Of a stretch of 64,000 nt of DNA, positions 44,319-53,402 are shown piece by piece. The DNA lies in assembly GCA_014800795.1 (NCBI GenBank), contig JAAVFL010000002.1, positions 1 to 64,000 on the forward strand, written 5' to 3'. The translations under genes and the position numbers were made by a program. Each line of letters opens with the position of its first letter. Position 1 is the first letter of the stretch. The stretch comes from Bacteroidales bacterium. GTDB taxonomy: Bacteria > Bacteroidota > Bacteroidia > Bacteroidales > Muribaculaceae. The notes under the pieces were generated by a model. That model saw only the letters and a list, made by a program, of their open reading frames with translations. It had not been told where the DNA came from and ran no database searches.

Positions 44319-45506
44319 ATGAAAAAATATAATTTTGATGAAGTTATCGACCGCCATGGAAGCGGTTGCACGAAGATCGAAGATCTGAGAGTGCTTTTCG
44401 GTAAAGAGAATCTCACACCACTATGGATCGCCGATATGGATTTCCGTGTGTGTCCGGAGATTACGGCTGCGTTGCATGAGCGCATATCACATCCTATCTA
44501 CGGTTATTCACGTCCCGGTGACAGTTACTGGACCTCCATAACCGGATGGCTCAGCCGTCGCCACGGTTTCAAAGTGTCGCGCGAGGAACTCACTTATGTT
44601 CCCGGTGTAGTGAAAGGGATTGCTTTCGCATTGAATTTTTTCACCTGCAAGGGCGACAAGGTGGTGATTCAGCCCCCGGTATATCATCCGTTCAGAATAC
44701 TCGTGGAAGGCAATGAACGTGTGGTAGTGCCCAATCCGCTTATTCCAACCGACGACGGCTACAGGATGGATCTTGAAGGGCTTGAGACAATCTTCGCTAC
44801 AGAGCATCCGCGAATGATGATACTGTGCAACCCCCACAATCCGATCGGTATTCAGTGGAGCCGCGAGACATTGGCCGAGGTAGGACGTCTGGCGCGGAAA
44901 TACAACGTTATAGTTATTTCCGATGAAATTCACGGCGACTTGATGCTCGGTGGCCGTAGCCATTATCCTTTCGCCGACTGCGGCGCGGACGCGGCGGCTG
45001 TAGCTGTGACTTTCGGTGCCCCGAGTAAAACGTTCAATATACCTGGGCTGGTAAGCTCATGGTGTGTGATCAAGAATCCGGAGTTGCGGAAGCCGTTTTT
45101 CAACTGGCTTGAAGTAAACGAGTTCAACGCAACAACTTTTGTATCGACAATCGGAGCAGAGGCTGCTTACAACAATGGCGAGCAGTGGCTTGCCGAAGTG
45201 ACGGAATATCTTGAGGAAAATATCGATACGGTGGAGCGGTTCCTTGCATCGCGGATTCCCGATGTCAGGATGGTGCGCCCCGAGGCGTCTTTCCTTATAT
45301 GGATGGATTTCCGCGGTCTCGGTCTGAACCACGACGAACTTGTCGATCTCGTTGTGAATCATGCGGGGCTGGCCCTCAACGACGGCAAGATGTTCGGCCC
45401 GCAGGGCCACGGATTCATGCGCGTCAATATCGCTACCCCACGGGCAGCGCTCCTTGAGGCTCTCGGTCGTCTGGAGAGCGCCCTGGCTAAGTGCAGACCT
45501 TCGTAA
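44319..45506 (+). CDS. PatB/MalY-type PLP aminotransferase (cystathionine beta-lyase-like)
   Basis: The 395-residue fold-type-I PLP enzyme opens with MKKYNFDEVIDRHGSGCTK and IADMDFRVCPEI, typical of MalY/PatB. The PLP lysine is Lys237 in GAPSKTFNIPGL. CNPHNPIGIQWSRETL and ISDEIHGDLML provide cofactor contacts, and RVNIATPR binds the carboxylate. It probably cleaves cystathionine or another C-S bond, giving homocysteine, pyruvate and ammonia. Aspartate decarboxylase (AspD) was considered because of the adjacent AspT-like genes but does not fit the motifs. aroA follows after 52 bases. Confidence 0.9.
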   Translation: MKKYNFDEVIDRHGSGCTKIEDLRVLFGKENLTPLWIADMDFRVCPEITAALHERISHPIYGYSRPGDSYWTSITGWLSRRHGFKVSREELTYVPGVVKGIAFALNFFTCKGDKVVIQPPVYHPFRILVEGNERVVVPNPLIPTDDGYRMDLEGLETIFATEHPRMMILCNPHNPIGIQWSRETLAEVGRLARKYNVIVISDEIHGDLMLGGRSHYPFADCGADAAAVAVTFGAPSKTFNIPGLVSSWCVIKNPELRKPFFNWLEVNEFNATTFVSTIGAEAAYNNGEQWLAEVTEYLEENIDTVERFLASRIPDVRMVRPEASFLIWMDFRGLGLNHDELVDLVVNHAGLALNDGKMFGPQGHGFMRVNIATPRAALLEALGRLESALAKCRPS

Positions 45507-45558
45507 GACGGCCCCTGCGATTTCTCAAATAATCAAGATCCCCCCTGATAACTATCAA

Positions 45559-46869
45559 ATGACATATACTGTTCTGCCCCCCGACGAGATGATAGAGGAT
45601 GGCGTGATAACTCTTCCGCTTTCAAAAAGTATCTCGACACGCGCTCTTGTTCTTGATGCTCTTTCGGGAATATACCATTCTCCGGACGATCCGGGTGTGG
45701 CCCGGTGCGACGACACCAGAGTTATAATCGATGCACTCGAAAAGGTACGTAATGCTCCCGCGGGTTCTCCTGTCACCGTTGACCTCGGTGCCTCGGGAGC
45801 TGCCATCAGGTTTCTCACAGCTCTTTTCGCAGTCACTCCCGGGACAGATGTGGTTCTTACCGGATGTGAGCGCTTGTGCGAGCGCCCGATGAAGCCGCTC
45901 GTGGATGGTCTGCGTCAGTGCGGTGCCATGATCGAATATAAGGGTGCGGAGGGGTTCGCCCCGCTGCACGTCAAGGGTGTGGGGCTACCCGGAGGCGACA
46001 TTACGATCGACTCCACCTTGTCGTCGCAGTTTATCTCGGCGCTTCTGATGGTGGCTCCGGCCATGACTACAGGGCTGCGCCTTCATCTCGAAGGTGAACC
46101 GGTGTCGCTCCCTTACATAATCATGACAGTGGAGATGATGCGTCAGCGCGGGGTCGAGGTGGAGCGTGAGCCGTTGCTCATAACAGTCCCTTCATCGTCG
46201 TATGTACCTTTTGTCCAACCGGCCGAGGGCGACTGGTCGGCGGCTGCATTCTGGTTCGAGGTATGCGCTTTGTCGGCAGGATGGATAACCATTACCAATC
46301 TGAGCGAGGCGAGTTTGCAGGGAGACCGCGCGGCTGCGGAATATTTCGGATGTCTCGGTGTCACTCTCTCTACGGAAGATGTTGATGAGGGTGTTCAGTT
46401 ATGTCCGTCACCTGAGGTCTACGGACGCCTTGATCTCGACCTTTCCGACAATCCGGATCTGGCTCCGGCCCTTGCGGTCACCTGTTGTCTGATCGGAGTT
46501 CCGTTCAAGTTCACAGGTCTCCAGACATTGTCATCGAAAGAGTGCGACAGGCTTGCCGCCATATGCGAGGAGATGGACAAAGTGGGGCGTATAGTTGAGA
46601 AAATCCGCGATTTCGGACTTGAATGGGATGGCAGAACCCATCCGGTAGGATCGGTTCCGGAGTTCAGTTCCCACGGCGACCATCGCATAGCCATGGCTCT
46701 TGCCCCGGTGGCGGTATTCGTGCCCGGAATCAAGATAGAGGGTGCCGAATGTGTGAGCAAGTCGTATCCGGACTATTGGAAGGCGCTTGAAAGCATCGGC
46801 TTCCGTATAATTGATGGCGACGGCGATATGGCGGCTGAGAATAATTCGGCAGACGGGGAGGTTGAATAA
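45559..46869 (+). CDS. aroA: 3-phosphoshikimate 1-carboxyvinyltransferase (EPSP synthase)
   Basis: The 436-residue protein matches AroA: LPLSKSISTRALVLDAL (substrate-binding Lys/Ser/Arg), GASGAAIRFLTALFA (usual LGNAGTA loop), STLSSQFISALLMVAP, then LSSKECDRLAA and SHGDHRIAMALAPVA. The first loops are more divergent than in proteobacteria, as in other Bacteroidetes. The enzyme joins PEP and shikimate-3-phosphate in aromatic amino acid synthesis. The longer frame to 45361 reads through the preceding gene's end, so ATG 45559 is chosen. The stop overlaps the next start (TAATG). Confidence 0.92.
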   Translation: MTYTVLPPDEMIEDGVITLPLSKSISTRALVLDALSGIYHSPDDPGVARCDDTRVIIDALEKVRNAPAGSPVTVDLGASGAAIRFLTALFAVTPGTDVVLTGCERLCERPMKPLVDGLRQCGAMIEYKGAEGFAPLHVKGVGLPGGDITIDSTLSSQFISALLMVAPAMTTGLRLHLEGEPVSLPYIIMTVEMMRQRGVEVEREPLLITVPSSSYVPFVQPAEGDWSAAAFWFEVCALSAGWITITNLSEASLQGDRAAAEYFGCLGVTLSTEDVDEGVQLCPSPEVYGRLDLDLSDNPDLAPALAVTCCLIGVPFKFTGLQTLSSKECDRLAAICEEMDKVGRIVEKIRDFGLEWDGRTHPVGSVPEFSSHGDHRIAMALAPVAVFVPGIKIEGAECVSKSYPDYWKALESIGFRIIDGDGDMAAENNSADGEVE

Positions 46870-47315
46870 TGAAAGGGGCTTTTATAATATTGCTTGCGCT
46901 TGTGGTAACGGGCGCGGTATTGTATCTGTTTCACAGGCGTGATGTCCGCAGGGGAACGGCGCAGGCACCTTCCATCGGGCCTATGCCCGACAGGGTTCAG
47001 GATGAGGATGGCGATGATACGGCCTGCTGCGGAATGCATGTCACATGTGAGAAAGATTCGCTTCTGGCTTCTGTCAGCGCAGAAATCGAATATTTTGACG
47101 ATGAAGAGCTAGATGTGTTCGCGGGGCGGCCGGCAGAGAGCTATACTGCTGTTGAGACCGAGCAGTTCCGTGATGTTCTTCTGACGTTGCTGCCTTCCGA
47201 CATAGCTCCGTGGGCCCGTTCCATTCAGCTGCGTGGCATAGAGCTGCCCCCTGATGTGCGCGACGAACTGCTGATGATCGTAGCCGAGGCTCGCGACCGG
47301 CTGAATGTCGGTTAA
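46869..47315 (+). CDS. Small membrane-anchored hypothetical protein
   Basis: The 148-residue protein has one N-terminal membrane helix (FIILLALVVTGAVLYLFH) and a basic stop-transfer end (RRDVRRG). The soluble part contains CCGMHVTCEKDSL, with three cysteines and a His that could bind a metal. Acidic segments follow (EIEYFDDEELD). I do not know the family, though the position between aroA and a metal ABC permease suggests it may serve metal uptake (inference). Translation is probably coupled to aroA through the TAATG overlap. Confidence 0.68.
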   Translation: MKGAFIILLALVVTGAVLYLFHRRDVRRGTAQAPSIGPMPDRVQDEDGDDTACCGMHVTCEKDSLLASVSAEIEYFDDEELDVFAGRPAESYTAVETEQFRDVLLTLLPSDIAPWARSIQLRGIELPPDVRDELLMIVAEARDRLNVG

Positions 47316-47374
47316 TGTCGCGTGAGAGTCTGTCATATGTAAGTCATGAAAATTTCTAAATTGATAACTACTGA

Positions 47375-48211
47375 TTGTTTACCGAGCTTGTAGGATATAG
47401 TTTTTTTACCAATGCTCTCGCGGGCATGCTGATCATAGCGGTGGCTACCGCTATGGTAGGCACCTATGTTATGGCGCGCAGGCTTGCCGCCATAACCGGA
47501 GGGGTTACGCATGCATGCTTCGGAGGCCTTGGACTCGGTTATTATCTTGGTGTCAGTCCGATAGCGATGGCGGGCGTATTTGCCGTAGGGTCGTCGCTGG
47601 TAGTCGAGTGGCTGGCTGAACGCCATAGGGTGCGGGAGGATTCGGCTATAGCGGTGGTGTGGTCGATCGGGATGGCTGTAGGGGTTCTGTTTGTGTTTCT
47701 CACACCGGGATTTGTTCCCGAGCTGAATGCATTTCTTTTCGGTAATATTCTGAATATCTCTTATACGGATCTCTGGATCTTCGCGGGATATACGTTTGTT
47801 CTCTCCGCCTTTTTCGTGTGGAAATACCGCGAGATAGTAGTGTGTGCGTTCGACCGCGACTTTGCGCGTGTGGCCGGGCTTCCTGTCCGGTTTATCTCTC
47901 TGACAATGACTGTCATGGTGGCTCTGTGTGTGGTGCTTGCCATAAGGCTTGTTGGCATAATGATGCTGATGGCAGTGATTTCGCTGCCCCAGATGGCTGC
48001 CGAGGTGTTCACCCGCCGTTTCGGTAAGATAATGTGGCTTTCCACTCTGATTTCCATTGGCGGGGGAGTTGGCGGACTGTTGCTGTCGGCATATGTTGAT
48101 GTGCCTTGCTCGGCGCTGATAGTGCTGTTGCTTGCTTTTGTTTATGTCGTGAGCCGCATATGTTCCGCACTGCTCTTCAGGTTGCGCGGAAGAAAGGAGA
48201 TGCGCGTATGA
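47375..48211 (+). CDS. Metal ABC transporter permease (ZnuB/TroC family)
   Basis: The 278-residue protein has eight or nine membrane helices. MARRLAAITGGVTHACFGGLGLG is the family's second-helix signature and RLVGIMMLMAVISLPQMAA its late conserved loop. It would form the channel of a zinc, manganese or iron importer. The frame opens after a TGA at 47372-47374, and its only fitting start is TTG at 47375; an ATG at 47346 is out of frame. No ATP-binding or solute-binding partner lies nearby, so these must be encoded elsewhere. The stop overlaps the GH25 start (ATGA). Confidence 0.88.
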   Translation: MFTELVGYSFFTNALAGMLIIAVATAMVGTYVMARRLAAITGGVTHACFGGLGLGYYLGVSPIAMAGVFAVGSSLVVEWLAERHRVREDSAIAVVWSIGMAVGVLFVFLTPGFVPELNAFLFGNILNISYTDLWIFAGYTFVLSAFFVWKYREIVVCAFDRDFARVAGLPVRFISLTMTVMVALCVVLAIRLVGIMMLMAVISLPQMAAEVFTRRFGKIMWLSTLISIGGGVGGLLLSAYVDVPCSALIVLLLAFVYVVSRICSALLFRLRGRKEMRV

Positions 48212-48966
48212 CGGCGGAGGGGGAAGTAGGCCGTAGGTTTGGCAGCAGGGTGCTGGTAATATGTCTTGCCGTGTTTCTTGTTGGAGGTGCGTCGTGGTGG
48301 TGCTACAACCGATGGTTTTCAGAGCGGGCGAATCCATCTGTAGAGGATTATCCCCTGCGTGGCATCGATATATCGGCTCATAACGGTGAGGTGGATTTTA
48401 ATCTGCTGAAAAACGCGGGAGTTGATTTCGCTTATATAAAGGCTACAGAGGGTGCGGATTTCCGCGACCGCCGATTCATACAGAATGCAGTGGGGTTGCG
48501 CCGTGTCGGCATTCCGGCTGGAGCATACCATTTCTTCCGGTTCGACCGCGACGGCGAGATGCAGGGCTGGAATTTCATCAATGCGCTCAAGGGGAGAGAC
48601 TTCCTGTTGCCGCCAGCGGTGGATGTGGAGGAGTGGGGAAATGCTTCGGGAGTGTCGGCAGCCAGGATAAGGACCGAACTGAACCGTATGCTCGACCTGC
48701 TGACCCGCGAAGGCTATTCCCCCGTGGTTTACTCCAATAAGAAGGGATATCATCGCTATCTCCGCTCGCATTTCAGCGATTATCCGCTGTGGATCTGTTC
48801 GTTTACCGATCCTCCGCTCGGATCGGATACTACATGGGCCATCTGGCAGTTCAGCCACCGTGGTGAGTTGCCCGGAATCGATGGGCCGGTAGATGTCAAT
48901 ACGATACGTCCGTCTCATCCTTTAGCTGCACTTATCGGAGAAGCTGATGCCGTACGCGGCTATTGA
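48208..48966 (+). CDS. Membrane-anchored GH25 lysozyme
   Basis: The 252-residue protein has a short cytoplasmic N-terminus and one membrane helix (VLVICLAVFLVGGASWW, about 15-31). The GH25 TIM barrel follows: RGIDISAHNGEVDF (Asp54), YIKATEGADFRDRRF, GAYHFFRF, and the catalytic pair Asp139 and Glu141 in PAVDVEEW. It cleaves N-acetylmuramyl-beta-1,4-GlcNAc bonds in peptidoglycan. The longer frame to 48106 lies inside the permease gene, so the ATG at 48208, overlapping the permease stop, is preferred. Confidence 0.9.
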   Translation: MTAEGEVGRRFGSRVLVICLAVFLVGGASWWCYNRWFSERANPSVEDYPLRGIDISAHNGEVDFNLLKNAGVDFAYIKATEGADFRDRRFIQNAVGLRRVGIPAGAYHFFRFDRDGEMQGWNFINALKGRDFLLPPAVDVEEWGNASGVSAARIRTELNRMLDLLTREGYSPVVYSNKKGYHRYLRSHFSDYPLWICSFTDPPLGSDTTWAIWQFSHRGELPGIDGPVDVNTIRPSHPLAALIGEADAVRGY

Positions 48967-49109
48967 GGCAGATTCGCCGTTCCGGAGAGCTATGGAGCGG
49001 ACCACTTACTTCGTTATCACACAATAAATAGGGGTGGAATACGTTATGTTATTGACGCATAGTGCGCCCGCAAAGGGAGTATGTTCTCCCCGATCTATGA
49101 AAAAACTGC

Positions 49110-52100
49110 ATGAAAAAAAGATATTCAGCCTATTGCAAACTACAGCAGATATTTCTTGCCGGAATGTTCCGTATACTTGTTGCGGCGGTGTTTATGTCGG
49201 TGTCCGCAGTTGTATCGGCCTTCCCGGTCACGATGCATTCTTCCTCCTCCAAGCTGGCTTCGGGGAGGTGGGTGCGTGTGTCGGTCACACAAACCGGTAT
49301 GCACTGCATCCCTGATGCTACTCTCCGCTCATGGGGATTCACGGATCCCTCTAAAGTAAGAGTGTACGGCTACGGCGGCAACCGGTTGCCGGAAGTACTC
49401 GACAGCAGAACGTATATGGACGATCTGCCACAGACCCCGTCGGAGTATGTGGCAGGCAGAGGTGTGTTTTTCTATGCACTCGGTCCCACGAAATGGGCCC
49501 AGTCGACAGCCGGCGGGTGGGCCCCGTCTCATAACCCATATTCGCTCAATGGGTTCTATTTCCTGACTGCTGACGGTGACGGGGGGGATACTCCGCGTCT
49601 GGAGCCGGAAGTATGCGAACTCTCCACAGTGGGCAATACGGTGGAAACCTTTACCGACCGTCTGTATCATGAGCAAGACCTCGTGTCGCTCGGTGAAGCC
49701 GGCTTTCTGCTTGTCGGTGAGGATTTCCGCTATCAGGCAAATCAGAAATTCGAGTTCACTCTCCCCGGGCTCGCCACCCCTGAAGAGGATGAGACGAATA
49801 CATACATAGAGTTCTCTTTCGTCAGCGCCACTCTTCTGGGCGAGGGACGCCTGTCGCTTTCGGCCAACGGATCTGCGCTTGACGTGACTCCCCGCGATAC
49901 GATAGCCCGTATCAGCCCACGGGATTCCTATACCCACGGGGTTCAGAAGATACTTCGTAAATCCTACAATGCAGTGAGTGAGAAACTCTCGGTGGGAGTA
50001 GGCTTCAGTACGTCCGGAACAGTGCGTGCGGCCCATCTCGACTATATCGCGATAAACTATCTGCGAAGCATGGAACTTCCCGCCTCGCGCTCACTCACCA
50101 TATACATGGCCGAGCGCGCCGATGCATCGCTTGGAAATGCCGGATCCGATACCCGTGTGTGGGATGTGACCGATCCGGCATCGGTCAACGTGATGGAGAC
50201 CCGCACAGCCAACGGGCGTATGCAGTGGGGATCGCGGAGCGCGAACAGAGTTTATGCCGCATGGGATCCGGCCGGAACATATCCGTCACCGTCGTTCGTA
50301 GGTCAGGTGACATCGCAGAATCTCCATGCGCTTCCCGTCCCTGACATGGTGATCTTTACCCCCGACGAATGGAAGTCGGAAGCCGAGAGGCTCGCCGATT
50401 TCCACCGCACCGATCCGGCAGCGCCGCTTACTGTGACTGTGCTAACTCCCCAGGCTGTATATAATGAATTCTCGTCGGGCGCTCCCGATGCGCAGGCATT
50501 CCGCAAGTGTCTGAAAATGTTCTACGACCGTAGCACCTCGACGTCGGTTGCCGGCGATGATGACCCCGCCGCCGGATCGCTCCGCTATGCTCTTTTCATG
50601 AGCCGTCCGACATACGATCCGAGACTTCTTACCACTACTGTGGCAGCGCTCGGCTACCCGATGCTACCATCATGGTGTACAGACCGCGGGCTTTCCGACA
50701 ATGATTCATATAACTCCGACGATATTTTCGCTTTTCTCGAGGATGGCTCCGGTTCGAGTGTCGGATTGGACAAGCTGTCTGTTGCCATAGGACGTCTGCC
50801 GGTCACTTCGCTAAGCGATGCCAAAGCTTCCGTCAACAAGATTCTGACCTATATAGATAATGCACCTACCGGGCTTTGGCGCAACAATGTAGTGATTCTC
50901 GCAGACGATGGCAACAACAACCGCCATCTTACCCAGTCGGAGAGCATGTGCAGGAATATGGAAGCGTCTTTCGCCGATACTCCCGGCGCGGGTGCGATAT
51001 ATAAGAAGATATACATAGATGCCTATGAGAAGATCTCGAATACGTATCCTGACGCGCGCAACGAGCTTTACCGCACCCTCGACGAAGGAGCCCTTCTGTG
51101 GGGATTCATAGGTCACGCAAATCCGGCGTCGCTTACTGCCGAGCGCCTGGTGACATACGCCGATCTCAATAGTTTCTATCTGCGCCACTGGCCCATGATC
51201 TATGCTGCCACGTGCGATTTCATGCGTTGGGATTCAACGACTACTTCCGGAGCGGAGATTCTGTTCAAGAATCAGGATGGAGGGGTAATATCCGTAATCA
51301 GCGCCACACGTCCGGTATTCATCAGCAACAACGGTTACCTTACCGATTCGTTCGGGAAAGAGTTCTTCCGCCGTGGCTCCGACGGATGTATGCGTACGAT
51401 AGGTGAGATATACCGCGATTCGAAGAACAATCTCAAAAGTTCGAGCGGATCCACAGGTGATACCAACAAGTTGCGCTATGTGCTTCTGGGCGATCCCGCC
51501 ATGCGTCTGGTTTACCCAAACAATCTGGTGAATCTTAAGGAGGTAGGCGGTAAGGAAGTGGTATCTGTCGATGGTGATGAGGAGCCCGTGCAGCTCATGG
51601 CACGCCAGACGACAACAATGCGCGGAACCGTTACCGGTCCGGCCGGAGAAAAACTCGATGACTTCAACGGAACTCTTACCGTCACACTCTACGATGCCGA
51701 TGTATCTGTGACGAGCAACGGTTACACTGTCGACAACGAGACGAGCAAAAAGATGACATTCGACCGGCTTGGCGGACGCCTTTACCTTGGCTCGGCGCTT
51801 GTGCGCAACGGAGAGTATGAACTGACTGTATCTATGCCCGCTGAGGTTTCCAACAACTATCGTCAGGCAACTCTCAATATGTATGCCCTCGCCGATGACG
51901 GACGTCAGGCGAACGGCGTGTGTCGCGATCTGTATGTCTACGGGATGGATGAGAACTCCCTCCCCGACGATGTGCCCCCTGTAATTGAGACCATATATCT
52001 CAACCATCCTACCTTTATAAACGGACAGCAGGTGAACTCGGCTCCGATGCTGCTCGCGACTGTGACCGACGACCGGGCTATAAATCTGTCGACGGCAGGT

Positions 52101-52640
52101 CTGGGCCATCAGATGTCGCTCTATCTTGATGATGGGGCGGCCAGCTATACCGATGTGTCGGAATATTTCACTCCCAACACGGACGGTACTCCCGGAGGAA
52201 CGATCGCTTATCCGCTCTCAGACCTTGCCGCCGGTCCGCACTCGCTGCGCCTGCGCGTGTGGGATACCGCACCTAACTCGGCCGAAGCGACGGTAAACTT
52301 CACTGTAGCCGACGGGATAGTTCCCACGATCCATGATGTGTACACCGACCGCAATCCGGTTTCGGAGAGCGCGAACTTCTATGTGTCGCACGACCGTCCC
52401 GACCAGACTGTCACTGTCACCATAGAGGTGTTCGACCTGATAGGGCGGCGCGTCTGGACCGATACGCGCACTTCCCGCAGCGATATGTTCACATCCAGCC
52501 CTATGACATGGGATCTTACCGATTCGGCCGGAAGGCGTGTCGGACGCGGCATATATGTGTACCGTGCCATTGTATCCGATAACGACAGTGGTGAGAAAAG
52601 CGCCACGGCCTCGCGTAAACTTGCTGTTACAGGTGGCTAA
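49110..52640 (+). CDS. PorU-like C25 peptidase (type IX secretion sortase family), copy 1
   Basis: The 1176-residue protein has a long N-terminal signal sequence (mature part from about residue 40). The PorU-type beta domains (ASGRWVRVSVTQTGMHCI) lead to the gingipain-fold peptidase domain. PQAVYNEFSSGAPDA is the PorU hallmark, catalytic His669 lies in WGFIGHANPA and Cys702 in YAATCDFMRW. The 33-residue spacing equals that of His657/Cys690 in P. gingivalis PorU. A FlgD-like C-terminal Ig domain (about 1090-1176) ends the protein. PorU removes C-terminal sorting tails at the outer membrane. It is the first of two copies. No PorV is next to it. The second ATG at 49164 is a possible start. Confidence 0.83.
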   Translation: MKKRYSAYCKLQQIFLAGMFRILVAAVFMSVSAVVSAFPVTMHSSSSKLASGRWVRVSVTQTGMHCIPDATLRSWGFTDPSKVRVYGYGGNRLPEVLDSRTYMDDLPQTPSEYVAGRGVFFYALGPTKWAQSTAGGWAPSHNPYSLNGFYFLTADGDGGDTPRLEPEVCELSTVGNTVETFTDRLYHEQDLVSLGEAGFLLVGEDFRYQANQKFEFTLPGLATPEEDETNTYIEFSFVSATLLGEGRLSLSANGSALDVTPRDTIARISPRDSYTHGVQKILRKSYNAVSEKLSVGVGFSTSGTVRAAHLDYIAINYLRSMELPASRSLTIYMAERADASLGNAGSDTRVWDVTDPASVNVMETRTANGRMQWGSRSANRVYAAWDPAGTYPSPSFVGQVTSQNLHALPVPDMVIFTPDEWKSEAERLADFHRTDPAAPLTVTVLTPQAVYNEFSSGAPDAQAFRKCLKMFYDRSTSTSVAGDDDPAAGSLRYALFMSRPTYDPRLLTTTVAALGYPMLPSWCTDRGLSDNDSYNSDDIFAFLEDGSGSSVGLDKLSVAIGRLPVTSLSDAKASVNKILTYIDNAPTGLWRNNVVILADDGNNNRHLTQSESMCRNMEASFADTPGAGAIYKKIYIDAYEKISNTYPDARNELYRTLDEGALLWGFIGHANPASLTAERLVTYADLNSFYLRHWPMIYAATCDFMRWDSTTTSGAEILFKNQDGGVISVISATRPVFISNNGYLTDSFGKEFFRRGSDGCMRTIGEIYRDSKNNLKSSSGSTGDTNKLRYVLLGDPAMRLVYPNNLVNLKEVGGKEVVSVDGDEEPVQLMARQTTTMRGTVTGPAGEKLDDFNGTLTVTLYDADVSVTSNGYTVDNETSKKMTFDRLGGRLYLGSALVRNGEYELTVSMPAEVSNNYRQATLNMYALADDGRQANGVCRDLYVYGMDENSLPDDVPPVIETIYLNHPTFINGQQVNSAPMLLATVTDDRAINLSTAGLGHQMSLYLDDGAASYTDVSEYFTPNTDGTPGGTIAYPLSDLAAGPHSLRLRVWDTAPNSAEATVNFTVADGIVPTIHDVYTDRNPVSESANFYVSHDRPDQTVTVTIEVFDLIGRRVWTDTRTSRSDMFTSSPMTWDLTDSAGRRVGRGIYVYRAIVSDNDSGEKSATASRKLAVTGG

Positions 52641-52653
52641 GGCCGAAGGTGCA

Positions 52654-52685
52654 TTTCGCTATTTGGCGGAAACTTCGTACCTTTG
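52654..52685 (+). promoter_or_regulatory. Promoter of rex
   Basis: TTTC (52654-52657), 20 bases, then TACCTTTG (52678-52685) matches the Bacteroidetes consensus. It lies only 14 bases after the first PorU-like gene. No clear Rex operator (TTGTGA-type inverted repeat) was found, so autoregulation is not evident. Confidence 0.7.
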
Positions 52686-52724
52686 CAAAAAATAAGGCGC
52701 GCTACCGAGGCCGCTGTGTAATTT

Positions 52725-53357
52725 ATGGATAATCAACGTCACGACATAATTCCCGAACCCGCTCTGAGACGGTTGCCATGGTATCTGGCCTATGTGCGTC
52801 TGCTGCGCGAGCGCAAGGTGGAGTTCGTATCCTCCACTCAGATTTCGCGCGAGCTGAAGGTGGATTCATCGCAGATTGCCAAAGATCTATCGTTTCTTGA
52901 CATCAAGGGAAAAACCCGCATCGGATATGAAGTGACGCTGCTGGAGCATAAACTTGAAGAGTTTCTCGGTTTCCGGCGTGAACACCGCGCGGTGATAGTG
53001 GGTGTGGGATCGCTCGGCGGCGCGCTCATGCAGGATTCGGGCCTCGGGAGCTATGGTCTCGACATTGTGGCCGGTTTCGATGTAAATCCCGCCATAACGG
53101 GTGAGAAATGCCATGGACTGCCCGTTTATCATGTCAGTGAACTCCTTGAACGTTGTCGTGATCTACGGGCCGGAATCGGCATCGTGACAGTTCCGGTAGA
53201 GCATGCCCAGTCAACGGCCGACCGCCTTATAGAGGCCGGAGTGAAAGCGATCTGGAACTTCACCCCATATCGCATATGTGTGCCTGATGGCATCGTTATA
53301 TCCAATACATCGATTTATGCTCATCTGGCGGTGATGTACAACAGAATGCACTCCTGA
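52725..53357 (+). CDS. rex: Redox-sensing transcriptional repressor Rex
   Basis: The 210-residue protein has the Rex winged helix (about 10-80, EPALRRLPWYLAYVRLLRE, SSTQISRELKVDSSQIAKDL). A Rossmann domain follows (about 85-210, RAVIVGVGSLGGAL; AIWNFTP; ISNTSIYAHLAVM). Rex binds operators when NAD+ is high and leaves them when NADH rises, thereby controlling fermentation and respiration genes. It has its own promoter and probably drives the FAH-like, PorU-like and propeller genes downstream (gaps of 45, 18 and 18 bases). Confidence 0.93.
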   Translation: MDNQRHDIIPEPALRRLPWYLAYVRLLRERKVEFVSSTQISRELKVDSSQIAKDLSFLDIKGKTRIGYEVTLLEHKLEEFLGFRREHRAVIVGVGSLGGALMQDSGLGSYGLDIVAGFDVNPAITGEKCHGLPVYHVSELLERCRDLRAGIGIVTVPVEHAQSTADRLIEAGVKAIWNFTPYRICVPDGIVISNTSIYAHLAVMYNRMHS

Positions 53358-53402
53358 CATGCCCCTCTTGCCGATTTCCCGGGAAAAGAATTTGTAATAA
53401 AG

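Noticed and set aside
44319..45506. Aspartate 4-decarboxylase to go with the AspT-like transporters
   Set aside because: Length and motifs fit PatB/MalY-type lyases; AspD is longer and differs in its N-terminus.
47346..47393. The ATG at 47346 as start of the metal permease
   Set aside because: It is in another frame and meets a stop after 15 codons.
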